From the NCBI RefSeq assembly GCF_040365005.1, contig NZ_BAABWV010000002.1:241286-305285 (forward strand): a DNA stretch of 64,000 nt, given 5' to 3'. Numbering within the stretch: position 1 is the stretch's first letter; the number at the start of each line of letters is the position of its first letter. The stretch comes from Antarcticimicrobium sp040365005. GTDB taxonomy: Bacteria; Pseudomonadota; Alphaproteobacteria; Rhodobacterales; Rhodobacteraceae. Of the stretch, positions 1 to 8,271 are shown one piece after another. The position numbers and the translations under genes are program-made. Under the pieces are notes generated by a model that had not been told where the DNA came from, did not search any database, and saw only the letters and a list, made by a program, of their open reading frames with translations.

Positions 1-575
1 AGACCAGCCGCGGTGAGCGGGCCTATGACATCTTTTCGCGCCTGCTGAAGGAGCGGATCATCTTCATCAACGGTCCGATCCATGACGGGATGAGCCACCT
101 GATCGTGGCCCAGTTGCTGCACCTCGAGGCCGAGAACCCGAACAAGGAAATCAGCATCTACATCAACTCGCCGGGCGGTGTGGTGACCTCGGGGCTGTCG
201 ATCTATGACACCATGCAGTACATCAAGCCGAAATGTTCGACCCTGGTGATCGGCCAGGCGGCGTCGATGGGCTCGGTCCTGCTGGCGGGCGGTGCGCCCG
301 GCATGCGCTTCTCGCTGCCCAACAGCCGCATCATGGTGCACCAACCCTCGGGCGGCTACCAGGGCCAGGCCAGCGACATCATGATCCATGCGGCCGAGAC
401 CCAGAAGCTCAAGGACCGGCTGTACGACATCTACGTCAAGCATACCGGCCAGTCCAAGAAGGCGGTTGAAAAGGCGCTGGATCGCGACAACTTCATGTCG
501 CCGGAAGAAGCCAAGGAATGGGGCCACATCGACGAGATCGTCGAAAGCCGCGTCAAACCCGGCGACGACGACTAA
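1..575 (+). CDS. clpP: ATP-dependent Clp protease proteolytic subunit (5' end cut off)
   Basis: Serine peptidase that forms the two-ring degradation chamber of ClpXP/ClpAP in the cytoplasm. The reading frame is open from base 3, so the gene begins before the window and only about 190 residues are visible; roughly the first 15-20 residues are missing. The catalytic triad is in place: Ser in GQAASMGS (codon 264-266), His in MVHQPSGG (codon 339-341) and Asp in ALDRDNFMS (codon about 486). The family-typical SPGG strand motif is also present. Its partner clpX follows 150 bp downstream on the same strand, the usual alphaproteobacterial order. Assignment is essentially certain; only the start is unseen. 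Confidence 0.97.
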   Translation, partial: TSRGERAYDIFSRLLKERIIFINGPIHDGMSHLIVAQLLHLEAENPNKEISIYINSPGGVVTSGLSIYDTMQYIKPKCSTLVIGQAASMGSVLLAGGAPGMRFSLPNSRIMVHQPSGGYQGQASDIMIHAAETQKLKDRLYDIYVKHTGQSKKAVEKALDRDNFMSPEEAKEWGHIDEIVESRVKPGDDD

Positions 576-624
576 TCAGGCCCTTGCCCGTTGGGGATGG
601 GTCCCGGCGGGCGGCACTGGCGAT

Positions 625-656
625 TTGACATTGTGGAGCCCGGATCGCTGTCCTAA
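625..656 (+). promoter_or_regulatory. candidate clpX promoter
   Basis: The clpP-clpX gap is 150 bp, long enough for a separate promoter. It contains an exact TTGACA (625-630) and a weak TCCTAA (651-656) about 20 bp later. The spacing is long and the -10 poor, so this is only a suggestion that clpX can be transcribed apart from clpP. Confidence 0.25.
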
Positions 657-725
657 GCTGGCCGGAAATACCGGGAATCCGCCCGGCAGCAGGGCAACGC
701 GGAACTCGAAGCCGAAAGGTAAATC

Positions 726-1994
726 ATGGCAACGAACTCAAGCGGCGACAGCAAGAACACGCTTTACTGCAGCTTCTGCGGCAAAAGCCAGCACGAGGTG
801 CGCAAGCTTATCGCGGGCCCGACCGTGTTCATCTGTGATGAATGCGTTGAACTGTGCATGGATATCATCCGCGAGGAAACCAAGGCCAGCGGGCTGAAAT
901 CCACCGATGGTGTTCCGACGCCCAAGGACATCTGCGAGGTTCTTGACGATTACGTGATCGGTCAGGCGATGGCCAAGCGCGTGCTCTCGGTCGCGGTGCA
1001 CAACCATTACAAGCGCCTCAACCACGCCCAGAAGGCCGGCAGCGATATCGAGCTGGCAAAGTCGAACATTCTGCTGATCGGCCCCACCGGCTGCGGCAAG
1101 ACTCTGTTGGCGCAGACGCTGGCGCGAATCCTCGACGTGCCCTTTACCATGGCCGACGCCACCACCCTGACCGAGGCGGGCTATGTGGGCGAGGATGTCG
1201 AGAACATCATTCTCAAGCTGTTGCAGGCCAGTGAATACAACGTCGAGCGGGCGCAGCGCGGCATCGTCTACATCGACGAGGTCGACAAGATCACCCGCAA
1301 GTCGGAAAACCCCTCGATCACCCGCGATGTCTCGGGCGAGGGGGTGCAGCAGGCGCTTCTCAAACTGATGGAGGGCACCGTCGCCTCGGTGCCGCCGCAG
1401 GGCGGGCGCAAGCATCCGCAGCAGGAATTCCTGCAGGTCGACACCACCAACATCCTGTTCATCTGCGGCGGCGCATTCGCCGGGCTGGACAAGATCATCG
1501 CGCAGCGCGGCAAGGGTAGCGCCATGGGCTTTGGCGCCGATGTGCGTGACAACGACGAACGCGGCGTTGGCGAGATCTTCCAGGATCTGGAGCCCGAGGA
1601 TCTGCTGAAATTCGGCCTGATCCCGGAATTCGTCGGCCGTCTGCCGGTTCTGGCGACGCTCGAGGATCTGGACGAAGACGCATTGGTCACCATCCTGACC
1701 AAGCCCAAGAACGCCCTGGTCAAGCAGTACCAGCGCCTGTTCGAACTGGAGGATACCGAGCTTCAGTTCACCGACGATGCGCTCAAGGCGATCGCCAAGC
1801 GCGCCATCGAACGCAAGACCGGCGCGCGCGGGCTGCGCTCGATCCTCGAGGATATCCTGCTGAACACCATGTTCGACCTGCCCGGCATGGAGAACGTGAC
1901 CAAGGTCGTGGTGAACGAAGAGGCGGTGACCTCGGACGCACAGCCGCTCAAGATCTACGCCGACTCCGACAAGGAATCCGCGTCGGCGGGCTGA
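726..1994 (+). CDS. clpX: ATP-dependent Clp protease ATP-binding subunit ClpX
   Basis: AAA+ unfoldase that recognises tagged or native substrates and threads them into ClpP. The 422-residue product has the usual length. The N-terminal zinc-binding domain has Cys15, Cys18, Cys37 and Cys40. Walker A is GPTGCGKT (119-126), the pore loop is GYVG (152-155), Walker B is IVYIDEVDK (about 180-188), and the RKH substrate loop appears as GGRKHP. The start follows an AAAGG Shine-Dalgarno. It lies 150 bp after clpP and ends in a strong intrinsic terminator at 2021-2052, so it closes the transcription unit. Confidence 0.98.
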   Translation: MATNSSGDSKNTLYCSFCGKSQHEVRKLIAGPTVFICDECVELCMDIIREETKASGLKSTDGVPTPKDICEVLDDYVIGQAMAKRVLSVAVHNHYKRLNHAQKAGSDIELAKSNILLIGPTGCGKTLLAQTLARILDVPFTMADATTLTEAGYVGEDVENIILKLLQASEYNVERAQRGIVYIDEVDKITRKSENPSITRDVSGEGVQQALLKLMEGTVASVPPQGGRKHPQQEFLQVDTTNILFICGGAFAGLDKIIAQRGKGSAMGFGADVRDNDERGVGEIFQDLEPEDLLKFGLIPEFVGRLPVLATLEDLDEDALVTILTKPKNALVKQYQRLFELEDTELQFTDDALKAIAKRAIERKTGARGLRSILEDILLNTMFDLPGMENVTKVVVNEEAVTSDAQPLKIYADSDKESASAG

Positions 1995-2020
1995 TCGCGG
2001 CGCGCGATCGGATGAATACG

Positions 2021-2052
2021 CGGCGCGGGACCCTCCCGCGCCGTTTTCTTTT
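2021..2052 (+). terminator. intrinsic terminator after clpX
   Basis: Perfect 10-bp stem (2021-2030 with 2034-2043) of the type CGGCGCGGGA / TCCCGCGCCG with a 3-nt CCC loop, followed at once by TTTTCTTTT. It sits 27 bp after the clpX stop codon and before the RidA-like gene. Confidence 0.9.
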
Positions 2053-2064
2053 AGGGGGGCTTCA

Positions 2065-2424
2065 ATGACCATCAAGCGCATCTCTTCCGGCGGCGAGTAT
2101 GAGGCCAAGGCCGGCTATTGCCGCGCGGTGGTTGCCGGCGGCTTCGTTCACGTGGCCGGCACCGTGGGGCAGGGTGACGACGTGGTCACGCAATGCCGCT
2201 CGGCGCTGGAGACTATCGGGAAGGCGCTCTCCGAGGCCGGGGCAGGGTTTTCCGACGTGGTGCGGGTGGTCTACTACCTCCCCGACCGGGAAGAGTTCGA
2301 AGTCTGCTGGCCGCAGTTGCGCGCGGCGTTCGGCGACAATCCGCCGGCGGCGACGATGCTGGAATGCGGGCTGATCGACCCGAAATACCGCATCGAGATC
2401 GAGGTCACCGCGCTGCTTCCGTAA
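2065..2424 (+). CDS. RidA/YjgF-family protein
   Basis: A 119-residue protein of the YjgF/YER057c/UK114 family, whose archetype RidA hydrolyses reactive enamine/imine intermediates in the cytoplasm. The fold is recognisable from the N-terminal VAGGFVHVAGTVG strand and the C-terminal PKYRIEIEVTALLP strand. The catalytic Arg of archetypal RidA sits in an ARS-V-E segment before the last strand; here that segment reads PAATMLECG, with no Arg. This suggests one of the non-RidA Rid subfamilies with another ligand or reaction. The gene stands alone between the clpX terminator and the beta-propeller gene, with a GGGGGGC stretch just before its ATG. Confidence 0.88.
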   Translation: MTIKRISSGGEYEAKAGYCRAVVAGGFVHVAGTVGQGDDVVTQCRSALETIGKALSEAGAGFSDVVRVVYYLPDREEFEVCWPQLRAAFGDNPPAATMLECGLIDPKYRIEIEVTALLP

Positions 2425-2468
2425 AACCTCTTCTTAAACCCCTTCCGCCTGTCGAAATCCCATTTCGA

Positions 2469-2485
2469 ATTTACGCAACGTAAAT
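2469..2485. promoter_or_regulatory. candidate operator palindrome upstream of the beta-propeller gene
   Basis: A 17-bp palindrome, ATTTACG-CAA-CGTAAAT, with perfect 7-bp arms, lies 104 bp before the start at 2589, in a locally AT-richer stretch. The size and symmetry suit a dimeric regulator such as a TetR-type protein. No such regulator is encoded nearby, so the binding protein is unknown. Confidence 0.45.
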
Positions 2486-2588
2486 CCCGGAGGTGCATCA
2501 ACCCGTGCTTATGGTTGTTCACTGCACGCGGCGGGGAGGCCGCGACAGATGGGAGCATGGCTGAGGCCATGAGATTTGGGAGGAGATC

Positions 2589-4217
2589 ATGACACTAGTT
2601 AAACAGGCGGTGCGGTCCGTATCCGCCGTCGCGCTGCTGTGCGGGTTGGCAATGCCGGCCGCCGCGCGGGAGTACAAGGTGGAAACGCTGGTCCCGGGAT
2701 CGGCGTTTCATGGGGTGCACGGGCTGGGCGTCGATTCCAACGGAGCGCTCTTTGCCGGCAGCGTCGTGGGCCAGGCGCTTTACCGCGTTGATCGCGCCTC
2801 CGGTGCGGTGGCGGTCGAGATCCCGGCGCCGCAGGGCATGGCCGACGACCTGGCCTTTGCGCCTGACGGCACCATGGCCTGGACGGCCTTCCTGCTCGGC
2901 GATCTCTATGCGCGCGGCGCCGATGGCGAGGTGCGGACGCTGGCCAGTGGCCTCCCGGGCCTCAATTCGCTGGCCTATCGCGATGACGGGCGGTTGTTTG
3001 CGTCGCAGGTGTTCCTGGGAGATGCGCTGTATGAGATCGACACCAGCGGCACCCAGCCCGCCCGCAAGATCATGGAGGGGATGGGGGGGCTTAACGGCTT
3101 CCAGTTCGGCCCCGACGGCAAGATCTACGGCCCGCTCTGGTTCAAGGGGCAGGTGGTCCGTGTCGATGTGGATACCGCAGAGATCGAGGTGATCGCGGAT
3201 GGCTTCAAGGTGCCGGCGGCGGTGAACCTTGATTCCAAAGGCAACATCTGGGTCGTCGACACCGCCCTGGGGCAGTTGGTCAAGGTCAGCCCCGATGGCA
3301 AGACCAGGAAGGTCGTGGCGCAGCTCGACACCTCGCTCGACAATTTGGCGATCGACGCGCAGGACCGGATCTTTGTCTCCAACATGGCTGACAACGGCAT
3401 TCAGGAGGTCGATCCAGACACCGGTGCGGTGCGTCAGGTGGTCAAGGGCGCGTTGGCTTTCCCCGGCGGGCTGGATCTGGTGGCGGACGACGCGGGGGAA
3501 ACCCTCTATGTCGCCGACTCATTCGCCTATCGGACAGTTGATGCAAAGAGCGGCGCCGTCAGGGCGGTGGCGCGAATGCAGGCCGATCATCTGGAATACC
3601 CGTTCAACGCCCGGGCCAATGCCGATCACGTTTTGTTGTCGAGCTGGTTTACCGGCACCGTGCAGGTAATGGACCGCAAGACCGGCGACAGCCTGCACAT
3701 GTTGCACGGGTTCGCGGCACCGCAGGACGCGGTAGAACTGGCCGACGGCAGCCTGCTGGTGACGGAACTGGCCACCGGCAAGCTGCTCCGGGTCTCCGGC
3801 CCCGAGGGCGAGACGCGCGAGACCGTTGCCGAAGGGCTGGTGGCGCCGCTGGGCATGGTGCTCGAGGGGCAGGATGCCGTCTATGTGACCGAGGCCGGGG
3901 CGGGCACCTTGTCGCGCATCGACCTTGCCAGCGGTGAAAGAACGGTGGTCGCAAGTGGCCTGGCTCTCCCCGAGGGGCTGGATATGGCCCCGGACGGCAC
4001 GCTGGTGCTGGCCGAGGTCGCTGCACAGCGTGTGGTGTCGGTCGATCCGGCCGACGGTGCGATCACCGTATTGGCCGAGGGGCTGCCGATCGGTTTGCCG
4101 GCCGCCGCGGGTACGCCGCCGACCTATCTGGCCACCGGCATCGCCGTGGGTCAGGATGGAACGGTCTATGTCACCTCTGATCTGGAGAACGCCATCTACA
4201 AGCTGGTGCCGCAGTAG
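2589..4217 (+). CDS. secreted SMP-30/NHL-type beta-propeller protein
   Basis: A 542-residue protein with a Sec signal peptide (residues 1-26, ending AMPAAA). The mature part is a run of about 40-residue repeats containing DGxLxxA, PDGxx and similar strands (for example GPDGKIYGPLW, LDSKGNIWVVD, MAPDGTLVLAEV), typical of SMP-30/gluconolactonase/NHL six-bladed propellers. It appears long enough for two propeller-like halves. Such proteins are periplasmic lactonases or binding scaffolds; the substrate cannot be read from sequence. The start follows GGGAGGAGATC. It is monocistronic: a candidate operator lies upstream and a terminator downstream at 4232-4264. Confidence 0.8.
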   Translation: MTLVKQAVRSVSAVALLCGLAMPAAAREYKVETLVPGSAFHGVHGLGVDSNGALFAGSVVGQALYRVDRASGAVAVEIPAPQGMADDLAFAPDGTMAWTAFLLGDLYARGADGEVRTLASGLPGLNSLAYRDDGRLFASQVFLGDALYEIDTSGTQPARKIMEGMGGLNGFQFGPDGKIYGPLWFKGQVVRVDVDTAEIEVIADGFKVPAAVNLDSKGNIWVVDTALGQLVKVSPDGKTRKVVAQLDTSLDNLAIDAQDRIFVSNMADNGIQEVDPDTGAVRQVVKGALAFPGGLDLVADDAGETLYVADSFAYRTVDAKSGAVRAVARMQADHLEYPFNARANADHVLLSSWFTGTVQVMDRKTGDSLHMLHGFAAPQDAVELADGSLLVTELATGKLLRVSGPEGETRETVAEGLVAPLGMVLEGQDAVYVTEAGAGTLSRIDLASGERTVVASGLALPEGLDMAPDGTLVLAEVAAQRVVSVDPADGAITVLAEGLPIGLPAAAGTPPTYLATGIAVGQDGTVYVTSDLENAIYKLVPQ

Positions 4218-4231
4218 GCGGGAACGGCGGG

Positions 4232-4264
4232 GCGGTCGGCACAGAGGGGCCGACCGCTTTCCCT
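4232..4264 (+). terminator. intrinsic terminator after the beta-propeller gene
   Basis: Perfect 9-bp stem GCGGTCGGC (4232-4240) / GCCGACCGC (4249-4257) with an 8-nt loop, followed by TTTCCCTT. It lies 15 bp after the stop codon. Confidence 0.8.
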
Positions 4265-4376
4265 TCGGCGCTGTTTTCCGCATGGCGCGCAAGGCACGGC
4301 CGATCCGCTGCTTGGGTACTGGACCTTGCCGCGCGCTTGGTCCATACCTGCCGACAGCGAATTGCCGGAGGCACCC

Positions 4377-4760
4377 ATGGGAATCCTGAACACTCTTCTG
4401 CGCGCCGTGACCTGGTGGAACGGGCAGACGCTTAACACCCAGATTCATACCTGGCGCAAGGGGATCCGGGTCGGCGAGGACAATCAGGGCAATGTGTTCT
4501 ATCGCAATGCCGATGACAGCCGCCGCTGGGTCATCTTCAACGGCGAGATCGAGGCATCGCGCGTCGATCCTGACTGGCACGGCTGGCTGCACCGCACCTG
4601 GGACGAGCCGCCGACCGATCGGCCGATGGCGCACAAGCCGTGGGAAAAGCCCCACCACGAGAACCTGACCGGCACCGCGCTGGCCTATGCGCCGGCCGGC
4701 TCGATCCGCAAGCCGCACCCGGTCGAGCGCAGCGATTACGACGCCTGGAGCCCGGAATAA
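4377..4760 (+). CDS. NADH:ubiquinone oxidoreductase subunit, NDUFA12 family
   Basis: A 127-residue accessory subunit of respiratory complex I (NDUFA12/17.2-kDa family), acting on the matrix-arm side in alphaproteobacteria and mitochondria. Family signatures are the N-terminal TWWNGQTLNTQ region, KGIRVGEDNQGNVFY, RRWVIFNGE and DPDWHGWLHRTWDEPP. The ATG at 4377 is chosen because GGAG lies 6-11 bp upstream and the family begins with MGIL-like sequence; an upstream in-frame ATG at 4326 would add an unrelated extension. It heads a short plus-strand run with mlaD and the DUF2155 gene. Confidence 0.95.
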   Translation: MGILNTLLRAVTWWNGQTLNTQIHTWRKGIRVGEDNQGNVFYRNADDSRRWVIFNGEIEASRVDPDWHGWLHRTWDEPPTDRPMAHKPWEKPHHENLTGTALAYAPAGSIRKPHPVERSDYDAWSPE

Positions 4761-4788
4761 CCGGCCCCGATTGAACGGAGCGCGCGCA

Positions 4789-5268
4789 ATGTCGCACAAC
4801 ACGACCGAGGTTCTTGTCGGGGGCGCGGTTCTGGCCGCCGCCATCGCCTTTGGCGTCTATGCCGGGCAGTCGACCGGCCTCACCACCAGCAGCCGTGGCT
4901 ATGAACTTGGCGCGTCCTTCCGCTCGCTCGAGGGGGTGACGGTGGGCACCGACGTGCGCCTTGCCGGGGTCAAGATCGGCACGGTGACCGGCGTGGAACT
5001 GAACCCCGAGACCTATCGCGCCGACACCACCATTTCGGTGCAGGACAGCGTCCAGATCCCCGACGACAGTTCGGCGGTTGTCTCTTCCGAAGGGCTGCTT
5101 GGCGGCAACTTCGTCGAGATCATGCCGGGCGGGTCGCTTGGCTATTTCGTGCCGGGGGACGAGATTCTCGATACCCAGGGGTCGGTCAGCCTGGTGTCGC
5201 TTCTTCTCAAATTCGTCTCCGGCGGCAGCGGTCCCGACAGCGGGGCCAGCAGCGGGGCAGGCAATTGA
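4789..5268 (+). CDS. mlaD: outer-membrane lipid asymmetry protein MlaD (MCE domain)
   Basis: A 159-residue substrate-binding subunit of the Mla phospholipid transport system. It is anchored in the inner membrane by one N-terminal helix (about residues 5-25) and faces the periplasm. The MCE domain (about 37-115) shows YELGASFRSLEGVTVGTDVRLAGVKIG and SSEGLLGGNFVEIMPGG-type sequence. The ATG at 4789 fits the MlaD N-terminus; an upstream in-frame ATG at 4687 lies inside the preceding gene. The other mla genes are not in this window, so mlaD is separated from its transporter. Its stop overlaps the TTG start of the next gene. Confidence 0.93.
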   Translation: MSHNTTEVLVGGAVLAAAIAFGVYAGQSTGLTTSSRGYELGASFRSLEGVTVGTDVRLAGVKIGTVTGVELNPETYRADTTISVQDSVQIPDDSSAVVSSEGLLGGNFVEIMPGGSLGYFVPGDEILDTQGSVSLVSLLLKFVSGGSGPDSGASSGAGN

Positions 5269-5645
5269 TCCGTCGGCTTGCCGGTCTGGTTCTTGCCCTC
5301 GGGCTGGCCGCGCCCTTTGCCGTGCCTCTCGCTGCGCAGGAGACCGCAGTTGAATCCGGTACCGGCGCGGTGCTGCGCGGCCTCGACAAGGTCAACGGCG
5401 AGAGCCGCGACATCGAGATCGGGCGCGGCGAAACCGGCACCGTCTTTGGCCTCGACATCGCACTGAGCGATTGCCGCTACCCGGCCGAGAACCCCACCGG
5501 CGATGCTTTCGCCTATCTGACCATCTGGGAACGCGGCGCCGCGCAGGCGGCCTTCGAGGGCTGGATGATCGCCTCGTCACCGGCACTCAACGCGCTCGAC
5601 CACAGCCGCTACGACATCTGGGTATTGCGCTGTATCACGCCCTGA
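5265..5645 (+). CDS. DUF2155 domain-containing secreted protein
   Basis: A 126-residue protein with a Sec signal peptide (about residues 1-24, ending PLAAQ). The DUF2155 domain includes LRGLDKVNGESRDIEI, LDIALSDCRYPAENP and a C-terminal SRYDIWVLRCI. Its function is unknown; it is conserved next to the NDUFA12 and aat genes in alphaproteobacteria. The start is a TTG overlapping the mlaD TGA (5265-5268), implying translational coupling. Its last 37 bp overlap the 3' end of the convergent aat gene. The two Cys of the mature domain may form a periplasmic disulfide (inference). Confidence 0.88.
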   Translation: MIRRLAGLVLALGLAAPFAVPLAAQETAVESGTGAVLRGLDKVNGESRDIEIGRGETGTVFGLDIALSDCRYPAENPTGDAFAYLTIWERGAAQAAFEGWMIASSPALNALDHSRYDIWVLRCITP

Positions 5646-6244
5646 GCGGTGGCCGGCGACGGGCCGGTGAAATCGGCCCCCCTCTCGATCGCGACGCTCA
5701 ACTGCCTGTGGTATTCCGCGCGGGTGATTTCCACCGCGCCGAGGCTAGCCAGGTGATCGGTCAGGAACTGCGTGTCGAACAGCCGGAAGCCCCCCCGCCG
5801 CAGCCGATCGACCAGGTAGGCCAGCGCGATCTTTGACGCATCGGTCCGGCGCGAGAACATGCTTTCCCCGAAAAACGCCGCGCCCAGAACCACCCCGTAG
5901 ACCCCCCCGATCAGCGCCTCACCCTCCCACACCTCGAGTGAATGGGCGTGGCCGCGCGCGTGCAGGTCGAGGTAGAGCGCGCGAATCTCCGCGTTGATCC
6001 AGGTCTCGGCCCGGTCGGCGCAGCCATCCACCACGCCGGCGAAATCGCGGTCGATGGTCACCGTGAACCCGCCCCGGCGCATCCGGCGGGCCAGCGAGCG
6101 CGAGATGTGGAACCCGTCCAGCGGCACCACCCCGCGCCGCTTGGGATCGACCCAGAAGATCTCCGGGTCGTCCCGGTGCTCGGCCATCGGGAACACCCCC
6201 ATGGCATAGCCACGCAACAGCAGTTCGGGGCTGATCGCAGTCAT
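5609..6244 (-). CDS. aat: leucyl/phenylalanyl-tRNA--protein transferase
   Basis: A 211-residue enzyme that adds Leu or Phe from aminoacyl-tRNA to N-terminal Arg/Lys of proteins, creating N-degrons for ClpS/ClpAP. Family motifs are LLRGYAMGVFPMAE at the N-terminus, WVDPKRRGVVPLDGFHISRSLARR, EVWEGEALIGGVYGV, and GGFRLFDTQFLTDHLASLGA near the C-terminus. It is the last gene of an accB-accC-aat minus-strand run, 24 bp after accC. Its 3' end overlaps the end of the DUF2155 gene on the other strand. Confidence 0.96.
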   Translation of the reverse strand: MTAISPELLLRGYAMGVFPMAEHRDDPEIFWVDPKRRGVVPLDGFHISRSLARRMRRGGFTVTIDRDFAGVVDGCADRAETWINAEIRALYLDLHARGHAHSLEVWEGEALIGGVYGVVLGAAFFGESMFSRRTDASKIALAYLVDRLRRGGFRLFDTQFLTDHLASLGAVEITRAEYHRQLSVAIERGADFTGPSPATAQGVIQRNTQMS

Positions 6245-6268
6245 GCGCGCCCCGAACCAGGTCTTTGC

Positions 6269-7618
6269 TCAGGCGTCCAGATTGTCCTCAAGCCACTTTT
6301 CCAGCCAGTGGATGTTGTAGCTGCCGCGCTGGATGTCCGGCTCCCGCAGCAGCGCGTCGAACAGCGGAACCGTGGTGTCCACCCCGTCCACGATCAACTC
6401 GCCCAGGGCCCGGTTCAACCGCGCCAACGCCTCGTTCCGATCACGACCATGCACGATCAGCTTGCCGATCAGGCTGTCGTAATAAGGCGGGATCCGGTAG
6501 CCGTCGTAAAGCGCGCTGTCCATCCGCACGCCAAGGCCGCCGGGGGCGTGGTAATGGCTGATGTCGCCGGGGCAGGGGGCGAAGTTGGGCAGCTTCTCGG
6601 CGTTGATCCGCACCTCGATGGCGTGCCCGTTCAACACAAGGTCGTCTTGCCCGAACGACAGCGGCTCTCCGGCGGCGACGCGAATCTGTTCGCGCACCAG
6701 ATCGACGCCGAAGATCGCCTCGGTCACCGGGTGCTCCACCTGAAGCCGCGTGTTCATCTCGATGAAATAGAACTCGCCGTTCTCGTAGAGAAACTCGATG
6801 GTGCCGGCGCCGATATAGTTGATCCTGGCCACCGCCTCGGCACAGGTCTTGCCGATGCGCGCCCGTTCCTCGGGGCTGATCGCCGGGCCCGGTGCCTCTT
6901 CCAGCACCTTCTGGTGGCGCCGTTGCAGCGAACAGTCGCGTTCGGCCAGATGCACCGCCTTGCCCTTGCCGTCGCCGAAGACCTGGATCTCGATGTGGCG
7001 CGGCGTGGTCAGGTATTTCTCGATATAGACCTCGTCGTTGCCAAAGGCGGCCTTGGCCTCGGCCCGCGCGGTCTGAAAGGCGCGTTCGATATCGGCCTCG
7101 GTCTGGGCCACCTTCATGCCGCGCCCGCCGCCGCCGGCGGTGGCCTTGATGATGACCGGATAGCCGATCTCGCCGCCCAGCCGCTTGGCGGTCTCGACGT
7201 CCGGCACGCCGCCGTCCGAGCCGGGCACACAGGGAACCCCCAGTGCCTTCATGGTTTCCTTGGCGGTGATCTTGTCACCCATCAGGCGGATGTGCTCGGC
7301 GGTCGGGCCGATGAAGGTGAGGCCGTGATCCTCGACGATCTGCACGAAACTGGCGTTCTCGGAGAGAAAGCCATAGCCGGGATGGATCGCCTGCGCGCCG
7401 GTGATCTCGCAGGCCGAGATGATGGCGGGGATCTTCAGATAGCTTTGCGGGCTGGGCGGCGGACCGATGCAGATCGATTCGTCGGCCATGCGCACATGCA
7501 TCGCGTCGCTGTCGGCGGTGGAATGCACCGCGACGGTGGCGATTCCCATCTCGCGCGCGGCACGTACCACGCGCAGGGCGATCTCGCCGCGGTTGGCAAT
7601 CAGGATCTTGTCGAACAT
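6269..7618 (-). CDS. accC: acetyl-CoA carboxylase, biotin carboxylase subunit
   Basis: A 449-residue ATP-grasp enzyme that carboxylates biotin on AccB with ATP and bicarbonate, the first half of malonyl-CoA synthesis. It has the expected length. Visible signatures are the N-terminal ILIANRGEIALRVVRA, the ATP-binding ATAGGGGRGMKV glycine loop, the EKYLTTPRHIEIQVFGDG segment, the ERDCSLQRRHQKV motif and the EMNTRLQVEHPVTE metal/catalytic region. It lies 9 bp downstream of accB, so the two subunits are co-transcribed. Confidence 0.98.
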   Translation of the reverse strand: MFDKILIANRGEIALRVVRAAREMGIATVAVHSTADSDAMHVRMADESICIGPPPSPQSYLKIPAIISACEITGAQAIHPGYGFLSENASFVQIVEDHGLTFIGPTAEHIRLMGDKITAKETMKALGVPCVPGSDGGVPDVETAKRLGGEIGYPVIIKATAGGGGRGMKVAQTEADIERAFQTARAEAKAAFGNDEVYIEKYLTTPRHIEIQVFGDGKGKAVHLAERDCSLQRRHQKVLEEAPGPAISPEERARIGKTCAEAVARINYIGAGTIEFLYENGEFYFIEMNTRLQVEHPVTEAIFGVDLVREQIRVAAGEPLSFGQDDLVLNGHAIEVRINAEKLPNFAPCPGDISHYHAPGGLGVRMDSALYDGYRIPPYYDSLIGKLIVHGRDRNEALARLNRALGELIVDGVDTTVPLFDALLREPDIQRGSYNIHWLEKWLEDNLDA

Positions 7619-7627
7619 CTGCGCCCC

Positions 7628-8125
7628 TTACTCGATGATGACCAGCGGTGTGCCGAATTCCACCGCCGCGCCGTCATCGACCAGGATGCGCTTGACCGTG
7701 CCGGCGGCGGGCGCGTGGATGTGGTTCATCGTCTTCATCGCCTCGACGATCAACAGGGTGTCGCCCTCCGACACCGTGCTGCCCACCTTGATGAAGGCCG
7801 GCGCGCCCGGTTCAGGCTGGAGATAGACCGTGCCCACCATGGGCGAGGTGACGGCGCCGGGGTGGCTCGCGGGATCTTCGGCGGCGGCGGCCGGGGCGGG
7901 CGCTGCCGCGGGGGCGGCTGCGACCGGCGCCGCACTGGCGGCGGCCGGGGCCGGTGCCGGTGCGACCGGTGCCGCGACGGGGGCGGCCCGGCTCACCCGG
8001 ACGTTCAGGCTGTCGTCCTCGCCGAACTCGCGCTTGACCTCCAACTCGGTCAGGTCGTTCTCGCGCAGCAACTCGGCCAGCGCCTTGATGAATGCCACGT
8101 CCGCGTCGGTTGTCTTTTCTGTCAT
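7628..8125 (-). CDS. accB: acetyl-CoA carboxylase biotin carboxyl carrier protein
   Basis: A 165-residue carrier of the biotin shuttled between AccC and the carboxyltransferase. The N-terminal part (to about 55) is a short folded segment. It is followed by an Ala/Pro-rich flexible linker (about 55-90) and the C-terminal biotinyl domain. The biotinylated lysine is Lys131 in VEAMKTMNHI, a common variant of EAMKMMN. It is the first gene of the accB-accC-aat operon; 146 bp lie between its start and the LuxR gene upstream. Confidence 0.97.
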   Translation of the reverse strand: MTEKTTDADVAFIKALAELLRENDLTELEVKREFGEDDSLNVRVSRAAPVAAPVAPAPAPAAASAAPVAAAPAAAPAPAAAAEDPASHPGAVTSPMVGTVYLQPEPGAPAFIKVGSTVSEGDTLLIVEAMKTMNHIHAPAAGTVKRILVDDGAAVEFGTPLVIIE

Positions 8126-8271
8126 CTGTATCCTCGACCGGTTACGCCCGCGCCATTCGGCTGCGCGGGCCTGTAATTTCCTCGCGCTTATAGGCCATGG
8201 CGGGAACTGTGAAAAGCGCCGTTACCTGATCCGGTGCCCCTGCGGCAAGGGCCAGCCGTCTCGTGTGCCGA

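Noticed and set aside
738..2108. Long open frame (456 codons) antisense to clpX
   Set aside because: A shadow of the high-GC codon pattern; sequence is low-complexity in His/Arg/Gly/Asp with no family resemblance, and clpX is certain.
5942..8176. 744-codon open frame opposite aat, accC and accB
   Set aside because: Antisense shadow; all three minus-strand genes are certain by motif.
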